64,000 bases of DNA from a candidate division WOR-3 bacterium (GCA_039803925.1 JBDRZL010000002.1:62001-126000); one strand, 5' to 3'. Counted from the first letter of the stretch, positions 1 to 9,365 are shown. Numbers and translations are program-made. Notes: generated by a model not told the origin, from the letters alone.

Positions 1-35
1 GATAAAGGCAGAATAAAATATTTTTAAAAAAAATA

Positions 36-392
36 TCACCAGTTAAATCCTCCCAATTCTGAAAGCATTGAGGCAAAAAATGCAGAAGCTACTATTGCTA
101 CAAGGAAAATAATAATACCTAAAATTATTCCCACAATTATTAAAATTCCAATTAACTGGAAAAGAAATCTAATTTTTGAATGATATTGAATTAAATCAGC
201 TTCACTTTTTGATATAGAAGCTTTTTCTGCTGAAGAAGCTGCCTGAAGTGCAGTTATTCCAATCCATATAGGAATCCATGCAATAAGTATCCCTATTATG
301 GTGATTGCCTCTAAAATACCTGCTATTATGTTAACTATACCAAAAAATTTAATCCAGCCTGTCCCCTTTGAAGCACTTTCATATATATCCAT
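36..392 (-). CDS. small membrane protein, DUF5362-like
   Basis: A 118-residue protein with two long hydrophobic segments (about residues 15-50 and 75-110) separated by a short polar stretch rich in Ser, Glu and Lys. It is therefore an inner-membrane hairpin protein. The layout and the AAS-x-AEK-like region between the helices resemble the DUF5362 family, whose function is unknown to me. The start is well supported: a strong Shine-Dalgarno sequence (GGAGGTGAT) sits a few bases before ATG. It lies 53 bases downstream of ccdA on the same strand and is probably co-transcribed with it. No enzymatic motif is visible. Family assignment is from memory of the pattern and is moderate; that this is a real membrane protein gene is fairly certain. 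Confidence 0.7.
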   Translation of the reverse strand: MDIYESASKGTGWIKFFGIVNIIAGILEAITIIGILIAWIPIWIGITALQAASSAEKASISKSEADLIQYHSKIRFLFQLIGILIIVGIILGIIIFLVAIVASAFFASMLSELGGFNW

Positions 393-445
393 TTTATCAC
401 CTCCAAATTAAAAGGAATTGAACCATCATAAATATTTTAAAATAA

Positions 446-1162
446 TTAAAGGGAAAGTGTAAAGGTAATTTTTGAGAAAATACCCAATAAAAGTAAAATA
501 CCCAGGGCAAAAAGAAAAAGACCAGCTATAATTTCAACCTTTCTTAAATGTTTTTTAAATTTTAAAAACATTGCAAAAAAGAGATTGATAAAAAGACCTG
601 AAATTATAAAAGGAATAGCAAGACCAAGGGAATAGAAGGCTAAAAGAAAAGTTCCTTTTAGAGGAGAAGCTGAAGTGGCTGCAAGAGCGAGTATTGCAGA
701 AAGAATCGGACCAATACAGGGAGTCCATCCAAAACCAAATCCAAATCCAACAAGAAAAGACCTTAAAAAGGGTAGACTTGATTGGACTGGATTTAATTTT
801 TTTTCCACATCAAGAAACTTAAATCTCAATATTCCTGTAAGATGTAAAGAAAGAATAATTATAAAAATTCCCGCTACTTTTTCCAGAATAAATTTTTTTT
901 CAATAAAAAAAGATCCAATAAGAGATGAAGCAAATCCAAGGAATAAAAAAATTGTTGAAAAACCAAAAACAAAAAGAAGGGAATGAATTAAAATACCAAA
1001 AGAAAAAGAATTACTACTTTTTAATTCCTCAATAGATGCACCTGTTATATAGGATATATAGGCAGGAATTAAAGGCAATATACAAGGTGAAAGAAAAGAT
1101 AAAAATCCTCCGAAAAAAGCTGTTAATATTGAAGGTGTTTCCACAAGTAATAATAACCTCAT
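446..1162 (-). CDS. ccdA: CcdA/DsbD-family thiol-disulfide membrane transporter
   Basis: 238 residues, almost entirely hydrophobic, with six predicted membrane segments. The two diagnostic half-repeats are present: SPCILPLIPAY near residue 26 and GWTPCIGPILS near residue 146. Each carries the membrane-embedded cysteine that relays electrons in the CcdA/DsbD family. The protein moves reducing power from cytoplasmic thioredoxin-like proteins to extracytoplasmic thiol proteins, commonly for c-type cytochrome maturation. That fits the multiheme cytochrome gene at 59724-60989. It is 238 residues, the usual single-domain CcdA length, without DsbD periplasmic domains. It diverges from valS across 48 bases. 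The ATG start has no Shine-Dalgarno sequence. Confidence 0.92.
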   Translation of the reverse strand: MRLLLLVETPSILTAFFGGFLSFLSPCILPLIPAYISYITGASIEELKSSNSFSFGILIHSLLFVFGFSTIFLFLGFASSLIGSFFIEKKFILEKVAGIFIIILSLHLTGILRFKFLDVEKKLNPVQSSLPFLRSFLVGFGFGFGWTPCIGPILSAILALAATSASPLKGTFLLAFYSLGLAIPFIISGLFINLFFAMFLKFKKHLRKVEIIAGLFLFALGILLLLGIFSKITFTLSL

Positions 1163-1173
1163 AGAATATTAAT

Positions 1174-1203
1174 TTGCAAGGGCTTTTTAAAAGTATTTAT
1201 AAT
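1174..1203 (+). promoter_or_regulatory. valS promoter, leaderless arrangement
   Basis: TTGCAA at 1174-1179, an 18-base spacer, then TATAAT at 1198-1203. The valS ATG begins at 1211, only 7 bases after the -10 box. Transcription from this box would start at or next to the ATG. No Shine-Dalgarno sequence precedes the gene, so the mRNA is predicted to be leaderless. Confidence 0.7.
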
Positions 1204-1210
1204 AAAATCT

Positions 1211-3802
1211 ATGGAAATAGCCAAAAAATACAATCCAAAAGAGGTTGAACCCAAATGGGAGAAATTCTGGACTGAAAAAAATCTATACCAGGCTGGAAAA
1301 GATAAAAATAAAAAGCCCTATGTTATAATGATGCCTCCTCCCAATGTCACAGGAATGTTACATATGGGTCATGTACTGAATAATACTTTACAAGATATCT
1401 ATGCAAGGTATATGAGAATGAAAGGATACGATGTTTTATGGCTCCCTGGTGTTGATCATGCTGGTATTGCAACCCAGAATGTAGTTGAAAAGGAATTGGC
1501 AAAAGAAGGAAAAACAAGATTTGAGCTGGGAAGAGAAAAATTTGTAGAAAGAGTATATGAATGGAAGAAAAAGTACGAAGAAATTATTAAATCTCAACTT
1601 AGAAGACTTGGCTGTTCCTGTGACTGGACAAGGTACAGATTCACAATGGATAAAATCATGTCAAAAGCTGTTCTTGAAGCCTTTGTTAAACTTTATAAAA
1701 AGGGACTAATCTACAGGGGTAAATATATTGTTAATTTCTGTCCAAGATGTGAAACCACTTTATCAGATGAAGAAGTAGAAAGAGAAGAAGTAAATGGAAA
1801 ACTTTATTACATAAAATATCCACTTGAGGAAAAAGGTAAATTTGTTACTCTCGCAACAACAAGACCTGAAACCATGCTTGGAGATACAGCAGTTGCTGTT
1901 CATCCAGAGGATAAAAGATATAAGGACTTTGTGGGAAAATATGCAATCTTACCCTTTATTGGAAGAAAACTAAAAATAATAGAAGATGAATCAGTGGACC
2001 CTGAATTTGGAACAGGTGCTGTAAAAGTTACCCCTTCCCATGATCCTGTTGATTTTGAAATAGCAAAGAAACACAACCTTCCCTTTGTAACTATTATGGA
2101 TACAAAAGGAATAATAAATGAAGAAGGTGGAGAATTTAAAGGTCTTGATAGATTTAAAGCAAGAGAAGAAATAATTAAAAGGCTTCAAAATATGGGGCTT
2201 CTTGAAAAAGTTGAGGACTATAAAATTAATCTCGGTAAATGTTATAGATGTGAAACAGTAATTGAACCCTATCTTTCTGAACAATGGTTTTTAAAAATGA
2301 AGGAAATGGCGCAGAAAGCTTTTGAAGCAGGTGAAAAAGGAGAAGTTAAATTTTACCCCCCATCATGGAAAAAACTTTATGATATATGGCTTCTAAATGT
2401 TAAAGACTGGGTAATATCAAGACAGTTATGGTGGGGTCATAGAATACCTGTTTATTACTGTGAGAACTGCAAAAATGAGATGGTAAGTACAACTCATCCT
2501 TTAAAATGTGATAAATGTTCTTCAACAAAAATAAAACAGGATGAGGATGTTCTTGATACCTGGTTTTCTTCATGGCTATTCCCTTTTTCAACTCTTGGAT
2601 GGCCTGAAAACACTACTGATTTAGAAAGATATTATCCTGGCTCTTTACTTGTAAGTGCCTGGGATATTCTCTACTTCTGGGTAGCAAGGATGATTATGGC
2701 TGGTATTGAATTTCTTGGAAAAGTTCCTTTTAAAAGTGTTCTAATTCACGGTCTTTTAAGGGATGAAAAAAGAAGAAAACTCTCAAAATCACTTGGTAAT
2801 TCGCCTGATCCTGAAGATTTATTTGATAAGTATGGTGTTGATGGAGTAAGGTTTTCTCTAATTTCAATTGCTCCAGAAGGTAGAGATATTATTTTCAGTG
2901 AGGAAAAAATGAAAATAGGGAGAAACTTCTGTAATAAAATGTGGAATGCCTTAAGACTTCTCTTAACATACATAGATGAAGGAAAGGTATTAGAATATGA
3001 ATTGCCAAAAAATCTTGAGTTTGAAGATAAATGGATTTTAATGAAGTTTAACGAAGCTTTAAAAAATGTAAATTATAGTCTTGAAAACTACGATTACCCA
3101 GAACTGGCAAAGTCAATATATAACTTTTTCTGGTTAAATTATTGTGATTATTATCTTGAAGCAATAAAAGATAGGTTGAAAGATGAAAAAAGGAAAACTA
3201 TCGCTTTAAAAGTTGCTTTAATTGTATTTGAAAAATTTTTAAGGATGGCTCATCCTGTAATACCTTTTATAACTGAGGAATTATGGCATAAACTTCCTTT
3301 TAAAAGAGAAAAGGAAAGTATATCATTAACAGAGTGGGTTACTGAATTTGATATCAATTTTGAAAGAGAAAAAGAAGAATTTGAGTTTTTGATAAAATTA
3401 ATAGAGCTTTTAAGGGAAATAAAAGGTATCTATAGGATTCCTTTGAAAGAAAATATAAGGATATTTATTAAAGAAGAAAAAGACAAAAGATTTAAAGATA
3501 TACTCAATTGTCTTGCAAAGGCTTCAGTTCTTGAAAAAGAACCTGAAAAGAATTATCTCGGTTATGTAATAAATGAAAAGGAAATAATTGTTGAATTTCC
3601 TGAAAGGATTAACATTGAGGAGGAAAAAATTAGAATAGAAAAGGAAATAAAAGAACTTGAAAATTTACTCGCTGGTATTGAAAAAAGACTAAAGAATCCC
3701 GAATTTTTAGAAAAAGCACCGGAAAAAGTTATCAAAGAAACAGAAGAAAAAAAGAGAATTTTTGAGGAAAAACTTAACAGTTTAAAAAAGTATTTAAAAT
3801 AA
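1211..3802 (+). CDS. valS: valyl-tRNA synthetase
   Basis: 863 residues, the normal length for a class Ia ValRS, which charges tRNA-Val with valine. The HIGH-type signature is HMGH at residues 51-54, after PPPNVTG; the KMSKS loop is KLSKS at 523-527. The connective editing domain lies between. CxxC zinc-binding-like pairs occur near residue 178 (CPRC) and in the CENC/CDKC region. The last 65 residues form the charged coiled-coil arm typical of ValRS. Start choice: ATG immediately follows a -10 box, and the N-terminus begins with the family-like run before the WEKFW motif. First gene of a plus-strand operon with the isomerase and nucleotidyltransferase genes that follow. Confidence 0.97.
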   Translation: MEIAKKYNPKEVEPKWEKFWTEKNLYQAGKDKNKKPYVIMMPPPNVTGMLHMGHVLNNTLQDIYARYMRMKGYDVLWLPGVDHAGIATQNVVEKELAKEGKTRFELGREKFVERVYEWKKKYEEIIKSQLRRLGCSCDWTRYRFTMDKIMSKAVLEAFVKLYKKGLIYRGKYIVNFCPRCETTLSDEEVEREEVNGKLYYIKYPLEEKGKFVTLATTRPETMLGDTAVAVHPEDKRYKDFVGKYAILPFIGRKLKIIEDESVDPEFGTGAVKVTPSHDPVDFEIAKKHNLPFVTIMDTKGIINEEGGEFKGLDRFKAREEIIKRLQNMGLLEKVEDYKINLGKCYRCETVIEPYLSEQWFLKMKEMAQKAFEAGEKGEVKFYPPSWKKLYDIWLLNVKDWVISRQLWWGHRIPVYYCENCKNEMVSTTHPLKCDKCSSTKIKQDEDVLDTWFSSWLFPFSTLGWPENTTDLERYYPGSLLVSAWDILYFWVARMIMAGIEFLGKVPFKSVLIHGLLRDEKRRKLSKSLGNSPDPEDLFDKYGVDGVRFSLISIAPEGRDIIFSEEKMKIGRNFCNKMWNALRLLLTYIDEGKVLEYELPKNLEFEDKWILMKFNEALKNVNYSLENYDYPELAKSIYNFFWLNYCDYYLEAIKDRLKDEKRKTIALKVALIVFEKFLRMAHPVIPFITEELWHKLPFKREKESISLTEWVTEFDINFEREKEEFEFLIKLIELLREIKGIYRIPLKENIRIFIKEEKDKRFKDILNCLAKASVLEKEPEKNYLGYVINEKEIIVEFPERINIEEEKIRIEKEIKELENLLAGIEKRLKNPEFLEKAPEKVIKETEEKKRIFEEKLNSLKKYLK

Positions 3803-3812
3803 AAGGAGGAAA

Positions 3813-4790
3813 ATGAAAAATTATAAATTTAAAAGTATGGAAGAATTTCTTTACTATTTTCCCCAAGATCTTATTTTTTACAAAAATTTTAAAGAAAAAA
3901 TTTTATTTAATTTTAAGGAAGTTAATTTTATTGGAATGGGTGGTTCTGGTATTGGAGGTAAAATTATCTCACCCTTTTTAAAAATAAAACATAATGTTAT
4001 AAATGATTATTATTACGATTTAATAAGTAATGAATCTTTAAACATTCTCATAAGTTATTCAGGTAATACAGAAGAAACAATAAGTTTTTTTGAAGCATTA
4101 AAAAACAAAAAAACCATAGGGATTTCAGCAGGTGGTAAACTGGAAGAACTTTTTAGAAAAGAAAAATTGCCCTATTTTAAACTTACAGAAGGTTATCCTC
4201 CCAGGTGTGCATTACCCTTAATGTTTTCCCTTTTGAGTTTTATTCTTTCAGAATATATAAATTTTAAATTAGAGGAGTTAGATGATTTAAAAAATTTTTT
4301 AGAAGAAAAAAGAGAAAAATTCTCATCAATTGAAGGAGAATGTATGGAAATGGCACAAAAAATTTATAAAAGACCTCTTTTTATTTATACATCATATCCC
4401 TATGCAGGTTGTGCTTTTAGAATAAAAACTCAGTTAAATGAAAATTCAAAACAATTTGTTCATATAGATTTTATACCTGAAATGAATCATAACGAGATTG
4501 AAGGTTTAAAAGAACCGGAAGAGATAATTGAAAGAGCCTGGGTTATTTTTATAAAGGGGAAGTATATAAATGATAGAAACAAAAAAAGAATTGAGGAAAC
4601 AATAAAAATTATTGAAGATGAAGTAATGGGTATTACAGTTTTTGAGCCTGAAGGAGAAAAGCTTTTAGAGGAAATTTTTTACACAATTTACTTTTTTGAT
4701 TATGTTTCACTCCACCTTGCAAAATTGAATAAAGTTAATCCCTTTGAAATAAAAAGAATTGAAAGGTTAAAAAAGGCTCTTTTAGATTGA
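3813..4790 (+). CDS. bifunctional phosphoglucose/phosphomannose isomerase
   Basis: 325 residues with two SIS sugar-isomerase subdomains. The N-terminal one shows GMGGSGIGGK (residues 41-50) and SYSGNTEET (80-88), which bind the sugar phosphate. The second half carries the MNHNEIEG motif (His226), the conserved active-site segment of the archaeal/bacterial bifunctional PGI/PMI family. It interconverts glucose-6-P or mannose-6-P with fructose-6-P in the cytosol. A GGAGG ribosome-binding site lies only 3 bases before the ATG, which is unusually close; there is no better start nearby. It sits 10 bases after valS and overlaps the next gene by 4 bases, pairing mannose-6-P supply with sugar-nucleotide synthesis. 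Confidence 0.9.
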   Translation: MKNYKFKSMEEFLYYFPQDLIFYKNFKEKILFNFKEVNFIGMGGSGIGGKIISPFLKIKHNVINDYYYDLISNESLNILISYSGNTEETISFFEALKNKKTIGISAGGKLEELFRKEKLPYFKLTEGYPPRCALPLMFSLLSFILSEYINFKLEELDDLKNFLEEKREKFSSIEGECMEMAQKIYKRPLFIYTSYPYAGCAFRIKTQLNENSKQFVHIDFIPEMNHNEIEGLKEPEEIIERAWVIFIKGKYINDRNKKRIEETIKIIEDEVMGITVFEPEGEKLLEEIFYTIYFFDYVSLHLAKLNKVNPFEIKRIERLKKALLD

Positions 4791-5764
4791 AGGCTATAAT
4801 TCCGATCGCTGGAAAGGGAACAAGGACATATCCTCTATCTTTTGCAACACCAAAACCACTTTTAAGAATTAAAGGAAAACCAACTCTTTATTATGTTACA
4901 AAAATTTTAAAAAAATTTAATATAGAAAAAGTAGTTTATGTTATATCACCAAATTTAATTGAATCTATTGATGAAATTAAAAAAATAAATAATTTAAAAT
5001 GCGATTTTGTGATTCAGAAAAAATCCCTTGGTCTTGGTGATGCAATTTTATGTGCCGAAGAAAAAGTTAAAAAGGGAAAATGCTTAATAGTACTTGGTGA
5101 TTCTATTCTTGATGTAGATATTAAAAATTTTAATAAGAATAAAAATTACATAGGAGTTTTCCATCATCAGGATCCAAGGAGATTTGGTATTGTAGTTCTT
5201 GATAATAATAAAATAGCTCAAGTAGAAGAAAAACCGGAGAAACCAAAAACAAATCTTGTAATATGTGGAATATATTATTTAAGAAAAATTGAAATTCTTT
5301 TTTCAGCATTAAGAGAAATAGAAAAAAGGAATTTAAAAACAAAAGGAGAATTTCAGTTAACAGATGCTTTTAAAATACTTTTAGAAAAGGGAGAGGAACT
5401 TTATACTTTAAAGGTAAAAAAATGGCTTGATACAGGAACTCTTGATGAAATTCTTGAAACCCACAAAAAAATTTTAAATAAAAAGGAAATTCTTGAAAAG
5501 AAAAATATTAAAAATACAAAAATTATTCCACCTGTATGGATTGATAAAAATGTAAATATAGAAAATTCAGAAATAGGACCTTTTGTATCAATAGAAACTG
5601 AGTGTAAAATAAAAAATTCAAAAATTGAAAACGTATTAGTTTATAAAGGAACAAAAATATTAAATTCAATAATTAAAAAGGGAATTATAGGCGATTATTC
5701 CGTGATTGAAAATTTAAAATCAGAAGAAATTTTTATAACAAATAAAAGCAAAATTATCTCTTAA
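4787..5764 (+). CDS. sugar-1-phosphate nucleotidyltransferase with beta-helix tail
   Basis: 325 residues. The N-terminal nucleotidyltransferase domain has the pyrophosphorylase signature GKGTRTYP (residues 9-16) followed by TPKPLL, and LGDSILDVD near residue 103 for the metal-binding aspartate. From about residue 245 to the end, isoleucine/asparagine-rich hexads resemble a left-handed beta-helix of the GlmU or RmlA-long type. It should make an NDP-sugar from a sugar-1-phosphate. The neighbouring PGI/PMI gene suggests mannose-1-P or glucose-1-P as substrate, but the sugar and the NTP cannot be told from sequence. The start is TTG inside a TTGA overlap with the upstream stop. Its stop shares TTAA with the convergent miaB stop. 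Confidence 0.85.
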   Translation: MKAIIPIAGKGTRTYPLSFATPKPLLRIKGKPTLYYVTKILKKFNIEKVVYVISPNLIESIDEIKKINNLKCDFVIQKKSLGLGDAILCAEEKVKKGKCLIVLGDSILDVDIKNFNKNKNYIGVFHHQDPRRFGIVVLDNNKIAQVEEKPEKPKTNLVICGIYYLRKIEILFSALREIEKRNLKTKGEFQLTDAFKILLEKGEELYTLKVKKWLDTGTLDEILETHKKILNKKEILEKKNIKNTKIIPPVWIDKNVNIENSEIGPFVSIETECKIKNSKIENVLVYKGTKILNSIIKKGIIGDYSVIENLKSEEIFITNKSKIIS

Positions 5765-7071
5765 ATATCTCCCTTATAATTGCAAAATCTTTCAAACTCA
5801 AATAAAGGGGTGTGTCCTTTAATATCTATAACTCTTGCTATAAGAAATTCACCAGGTTTAAAATTACCTTTAATAATACCTTTAATATTTTCTCTTGTTT
5901 TAACCTTTGAAAAATTCTCAAACTTTTCAGATTCTCCTTCAGTTAAAACAAGAAATCTCCTTCCTAACATCTCCTTTCTTCTTTCCCCAATTATTCTATT
6001 TACTTCATCAATAAGAGTTTTAAGTCTTTCTTCTTTAATATTTTCAGGAACTTTATCCTTAAATCTTCTTGCAGGTGTATTTGGTCTTTCTGAATATTTA
6101 AACATAAAAGCCATTTCAAATTTTACACTTCTCACAACAGAAAGGGTATCTTCAAAGTCCTTATCATCCTCACCTGGAAATCCTACTATTATATCAGTTG
6201 TTATTGTTGAATCCTTAAATTCTTCCCTTATCATATAACAAAGGTCAAGAAATTCTTCTTTTGTATAATCCCTTTTCATTCTTTTTAAAATTTTTGTTGA
6301 ACCAGACTGAAGGGGTAAATGGAACCAGTGGGAAATATGTGTACTTTCCTTTATTGATTTAAAAACTTTATAGGAGAAATCCCTTGGATTTGGGGATAAG
6401 TATTTAATCCAGAAGTTACCCTTTAAATCTTTATCAAGATTATAAATAAGGTCAGCGAAATCAAAACCTGTCTCTTCATCAAAATAGGAATTTACATTTT
6501 GGCCTAAAAGAAATATTTCCTTTGAACCTTTATCAATTAATTCCTGAGATTCTTTCAAAATAGAGCTATAGCTTCTACTAATTTCCCTTCCCCTTGTATA
6601 TGGAACAATGCAGAAGGAGCAGAAATTATCACATCCTATTGAAATATTCACATAGGAAGTAACAGGGTGGGTTGGTTCAGGTATATCTTTATATTCAGGA
6701 ATTTCATCAAATCCAACTTCTATAATTTTTTTATTTTCTTCGATTAGGGTTTCAGCTATATCAGAAATCTTGTGAATTTTTCTTGTTCCTAAGATTGCAT
6801 CAACTCCCAGTTCAAAAATTTTTTCCTTTTCACTTTCTGCCACACATCCTGCAAAAATTACCTTTTTACCTTTTCTTTTAAATTCTCTCGCATAAATTTT
6901 TGCTCTCTTTTCAGCCTTTCCCCTTACTGAGCAGGAATTAATCAAAATAATATCTGCATTTTCAGGGATATCTTCTTCGAATCCTTTCTTTAGTAGAATA
7001 CTTCTCATCGTCTCAGAATCCCTGACATTCATCTGGCAACCGAAAGTAATTATTGAAAATTTTTTTTCCAT
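5761..7071 (-). CDS. miaB: tRNA-2-methylthio-N6-dimethylallyladenosine synthase
   Basis: 436 residues. MiaB is a radical-SAM methylthiotransferase that adds a methylthio group to A37 of tRNAs reading codons that begin with U. The N-terminal UPF0004 domain has the three cluster cysteines C12, C47 and C76. The radical-SAM cluster is CxxxCxxC at C147, C151 and C154. A TRAM domain occupies about residues 365-430. TFGCQMN at the N-terminus and GIFxLGQNVNSY-like LLGQNVNSY separate it from RimO or MtaB. It stands alone, divergent from the M28 peptidase gene. A -35/-10 pair ends 7 bases before the ATG, suggesting a leaderless mRNA. Confidence 0.95.
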   Translation of the reverse strand: MEKKFSIITFGCQMNVRDSETMRSILLKKGFEEDIPENADIILINSCSVRGKAEKRAKIYAREFKRKGKKVIFAGCVAESEKEKIFELGVDAILGTRKIHKISDIAETLIEENKKIIEVGFDEIPEYKDIPEPTHPVTSYVNISIGCDNFCSFCIVPYTRGREISRSYSSILKESQELIDKGSKEIFLLGQNVNSYFDEETGFDFADLIYNLDKDLKGNFWIKYLSPNPRDFSYKVFKSIKESTHISHWFHLPLQSGSTKILKRMKRDYTKEEFLDLCYMIREEFKDSTITTDIIVGFPGEDDKDFEDTLSVVRSVKFEMAFMFKYSERPNTPARRFKDKVPENIKEERLKTLIDEVNRIIGERRKEMLGRRFLVLTEGESEKFENFSKVKTRENIKGIIKGNFKPGEFLIARVIDIKGHTPLFEFERFCNYKGDI

Positions 7072-7078
7072 TATTTTA

Positions 7079-7107
7079 ATTTTAAACTTTGATTTTTAAA
7101 AATTCAA
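7079..7107 (-). promoter_or_regulatory. miaB promoter, leaderless arrangement
   Basis: Read on the minus strand: TTGAAT (7107-7102), a 17-base spacer, TAAAAT (7084-7079), then 7 bases to the miaB ATG (first base 7071). There is no Shine-Dalgarno sequence. Confidence 0.6.
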
Positions 7108-7116
7108 AAAAAATCT

Positions 7117-7122
7117 TATAAT
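7117..7122 (+). promoter_or_regulatory. -10 box of the M28-like peptidase gene
   Basis: TATAAT ending 5 bases before the ATG at 7128. A TTGATT lies further upstream, but with a 22-base spacer, so the -35 element is uncertain. There is no Shine-Dalgarno sequence. Confidence 0.5.
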
Positions 7123-7127
7123 TTAAA

Positions 7128-8954
7128 ATGAATTTTAAGGAAATAATAAGTGTTTCACAGAAAAATTTTCCTTCAAGTTTTATAAAATCAATTATAAATG
7201 ATTTTTCAAGATTTCATAGAATACAGGTCTCAGAAGAATATTCAAAAGCTTTATCAGAACTATCTTATCTTTTGAAAAATGAAGGAATAAATTTTAAAAT
7301 TCATAAACTTCCCTTTAATAAAAATTCCGAATATTTCTTTCAGAAATTCTTTCCCTACTGGAAAATCAATAAAGGGTATTTAAAAATAATTGAACCCTTT
7401 ATAGAAATTATTGCAGATTACAGGGAAATACCTCTTTCTGTAATTCCAAGAAGCAAGAAAGTAGGGGGTATTTATGAAATTGTTGATTTTGAAAAATATA
7501 AAGGAGAAAAAGATAAAAAGATTTTTTTAACAGAGAACTTCAGAAAAACTTTCTATGAAATACTAGGTAATGATGCTGGAATACTTTATTTCGGGATGCC
7601 TGAAATTGAAGGAATAAGAGAAGAAGGTGAACTTGAAGATTATCTGCACTATGTTTCCTTCTGGGAGGAAGGATTTTTCGGGTTTTCAATATCGAAAAGA
7701 AAAGGGGAAAAATTAAAAAAAGTTTTAAAAAAACATAAAAAATTAAAGGCTGAGGTAGAAATTTTTTCTGAATTTGGAGAAGGTTTTATTGAAATAGTTG
7801 ATATATTATTTAAGGGTGAAGAAGATAAAAAGGAAATATGGCTTTTATCCCATTTTTGTCATCCTTCACCTTTTGCAAACGATAATCTTTCAGGTGTGGC
7901 GGTTTCTCTTGGAATCGCAAAATACATTAATGAACTTATAAAGAAAAATGAAATAAAACTTAAGAGAAATTTAAGAATACTAATTTTACCCGAAATGACA
8001 GGAACAATTGCTTTTTTGAAAGAATTCTTCAATGAAAATATTGAAGTTATATCAGCATTAAACCTTGATATGGTAGGAGAGGACCAGGATAAATGTAAAA
8101 GTGTTATGACAGTTGAAAGAGAACCATTTTTTATAAGAAGTTTTGCAGGTTATCTTGCAGGTTTAATAATGGACTATTTACCTGGAGGGGCTAAAAATTT
8201 CAGAGGAACATCAGAAATACCCCTTTTTAGAAAAACAATGTCAAATTATTCAGGTGGTTCAGATCATTATATTTTAATTTCACCTGACTTTGGAATCCCT
8301 TCATGTATGATAAATTACTGGCCTGATAAATTTTATCACACAACAGCTGATACAAGAGATAAAATTTCAGAAATTTCCTTAAAGAATTCTTTTTCTCTTG
8401 CCTATGCATATTTATATTTTCTTCTAAACTTTGAAAAAGAAGATGTTTTATTTTTAAAAGAAAAAATTAAAGAAATTTTTAAAAGAGAAATATTTGAATT
8501 GAAAATAAAAGAAGGGGAAAAAGAAGAATTTATAAAGGAATATTTTGGTCTAATAAATGCTTTTAAATCTTTAAATAAACTTGAAAAAAATATTAGTATT
8601 GAAGATGATTTAAAGGAAATTGAAGAATTTATGGAAAAAGAAAAAATAAAGAAAGAAAAATCGGAAAGAATAAAAACAAAAGAGAAATTTATCTTAAGAA
8701 AAAAAGAAAAGGGTGTACCCCTTTCACTATCTTTTCGCTTAGATTTTAAAGAAAGAAAAATTTTTGATGAGAAAAGAGAAAAAATAAAAAATTTACCTCT
8801 TCTTATAGATTTAATTTCCTATCTTGCTGATGGAAAAAGAGATTTTGAAGAAATTTTAAACTTTTTAAATCTTGAAATAGGAAAATTGAAAATTAAAGAT
8901 ATTCATTTTGTAATTGATATACTTGAAAAAATTAAGTTTATGGAAAAAATTTAA
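7128..8954 (+). CDS. M28-like zinc aminopeptidase, DUF4910 type
   Basis: 608 residues, cytosolic (no signal peptide). The middle domain has a full set of candidate co-catalytic zinc ligands in M28 order: H242 (SHFCHPSPF), D252 (NDNLSG), E289 (LPEMTG), D314 (LNLDMVGED) and H404 (YHTTAD). This layout matches DUF4910-type aminopeptidases, which carry an inserted N-terminal region. The last about 180 residues are Lys/Glu-rich and end in a winged-helix-like segment (about 545-608). It is first in a plus-strand unit with Hsp20 and Lon, suggesting a role in degrading peptides released by proteolysis; this is inference. Substrate is unknown. An M28/DUF4910 hydrolase fold is quite certain. Confidence 0.82.
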   Translation: MNFKEIISVSQKNFPSSFIKSIINDFSRFHRIQVSEEYSKALSELSYLLKNEGINFKIHKLPFNKNSEYFFQKFFPYWKINKGYLKIIEPFIEIIADYREIPLSVIPRSKKVGGIYEIVDFEKYKGEKDKKIFLTENFRKTFYEILGNDAGILYFGMPEIEGIREEGELEDYLHYVSFWEEGFFGFSISKRKGEKLKKVLKKHKKLKAEVEIFSEFGEGFIEIVDILFKGEEDKKEIWLLSHFCHPSPFANDNLSGVAVSLGIAKYINELIKKNEIKLKRNLRILILPEMTGTIAFLKEFFNENIEVISALNLDMVGEDQDKCKSVMTVEREPFFIRSFAGYLAGLIMDYLPGGAKNFRGTSEIPLFRKTMSNYSGGSDHYILISPDFGIPSCMINYWPDKFYHTTADTRDKISEISLKNSFSLAYAYLYFLLNFEKEDVLFLKEKIKEIFKREIFELKIKEGEKEEFIKEYFGLINAFKSLNKLEKNISIEDDLKEIEEFMEKEKIKKEKSERIKTKEKFILRKKEKGVPLSLSFRLDFKERKIFDEKREKIKNLPLLIDLISYLADGKRDFEEILNFLNLEIGKLKIKDIHFVIDILEKIKFMEKI

Positions 8955-8974
8955 AAATAAAGGTATTATTTATT

Positions 8975-9364
8975 ATGAAATTTGAGGAGGGATTTATCTT
9001 TCAAATCGTGAGAACAATGAGGGAGGAAGCTCCCTCAAGATTTCTTGCTCCACCTGCAAATGTTTATGAAACTGAAAACGAATGGATTATTGAACTTATT
9101 ATGCCTGGAATTGAAAAAGATTCTCTTAAAGTAGTTTTAGAAGATGAAATCTTAAAGGTAGAAGCAAAAAAAGAGAAAAGTGAAGAACTAGCAATGTGTC
9201 ATCACTGTTATGAATGGCCCTATTCTGAGTACAGAAGAATAATTGAATTACCAAAAGAAATAGAATATTCTCAAATATCTACAAGTTATAGAAACGGAAT
9301 TTTAAAAATAAAAATACCTAAAAGGATAAAAAAAATTATAGAAATTGAAGTAAAGGAGGAATAA
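8975..9364 (+). CDS. Hsp20-family small heat-shock protein
   Basis: 129 residues with an alpha-crystallin domain (about 25-128). It shows the conserved ANVYETENEWIIEL strand, the PGIEKDSLKV turn and the C-terminal YRNGILKIKIPK motif (the A-x-x-x-n-G-v-L family signature). It acts as an ATP-independent holdase for unfolding proteins. A cysteine/histidine cluster (MCHHCYEWPY) occurs in the loop where many Hsp20s have only FERSF; this is unusual and could be a metal or redox site. It lies 20 bases after the peptidase gene, with a possible own -10 (TATTAT at 8964-8969), and directly precedes lon. Confidence 0.9.
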   Translation: MKFEEGFIFQIVRTMREEAPSRFLAPPANVYETENEWIIELIMPGIEKDSLKVVLEDEILKVEAKKEKSEELAMCHHCYEWPYSEYRRIIELPKEIEYSQISTSYRNGILKIKIPKRIKKIIEIEVKEE

Positions 9365-9365
9365 C

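Noticed and set aside
10-37. ATATTTTT/AAAAATAT hairpin at the window's left edge
   Set aside because: A+T-only inverted repeats are expected by chance in this composition.
675-986. 103-codon plus-strand open frame opposite ccdA
   Set aside because: It is antisense to the conserved membrane segments of ccdA, has no family resemblance and no start signals.
5780-6238. 152-codon plus-strand open frame opposite miaB
   Set aside because: It mirrors the MiaB coding frame; the Ser/Leu-rich composition is that of antisense to Lys/Glu-rich protein.
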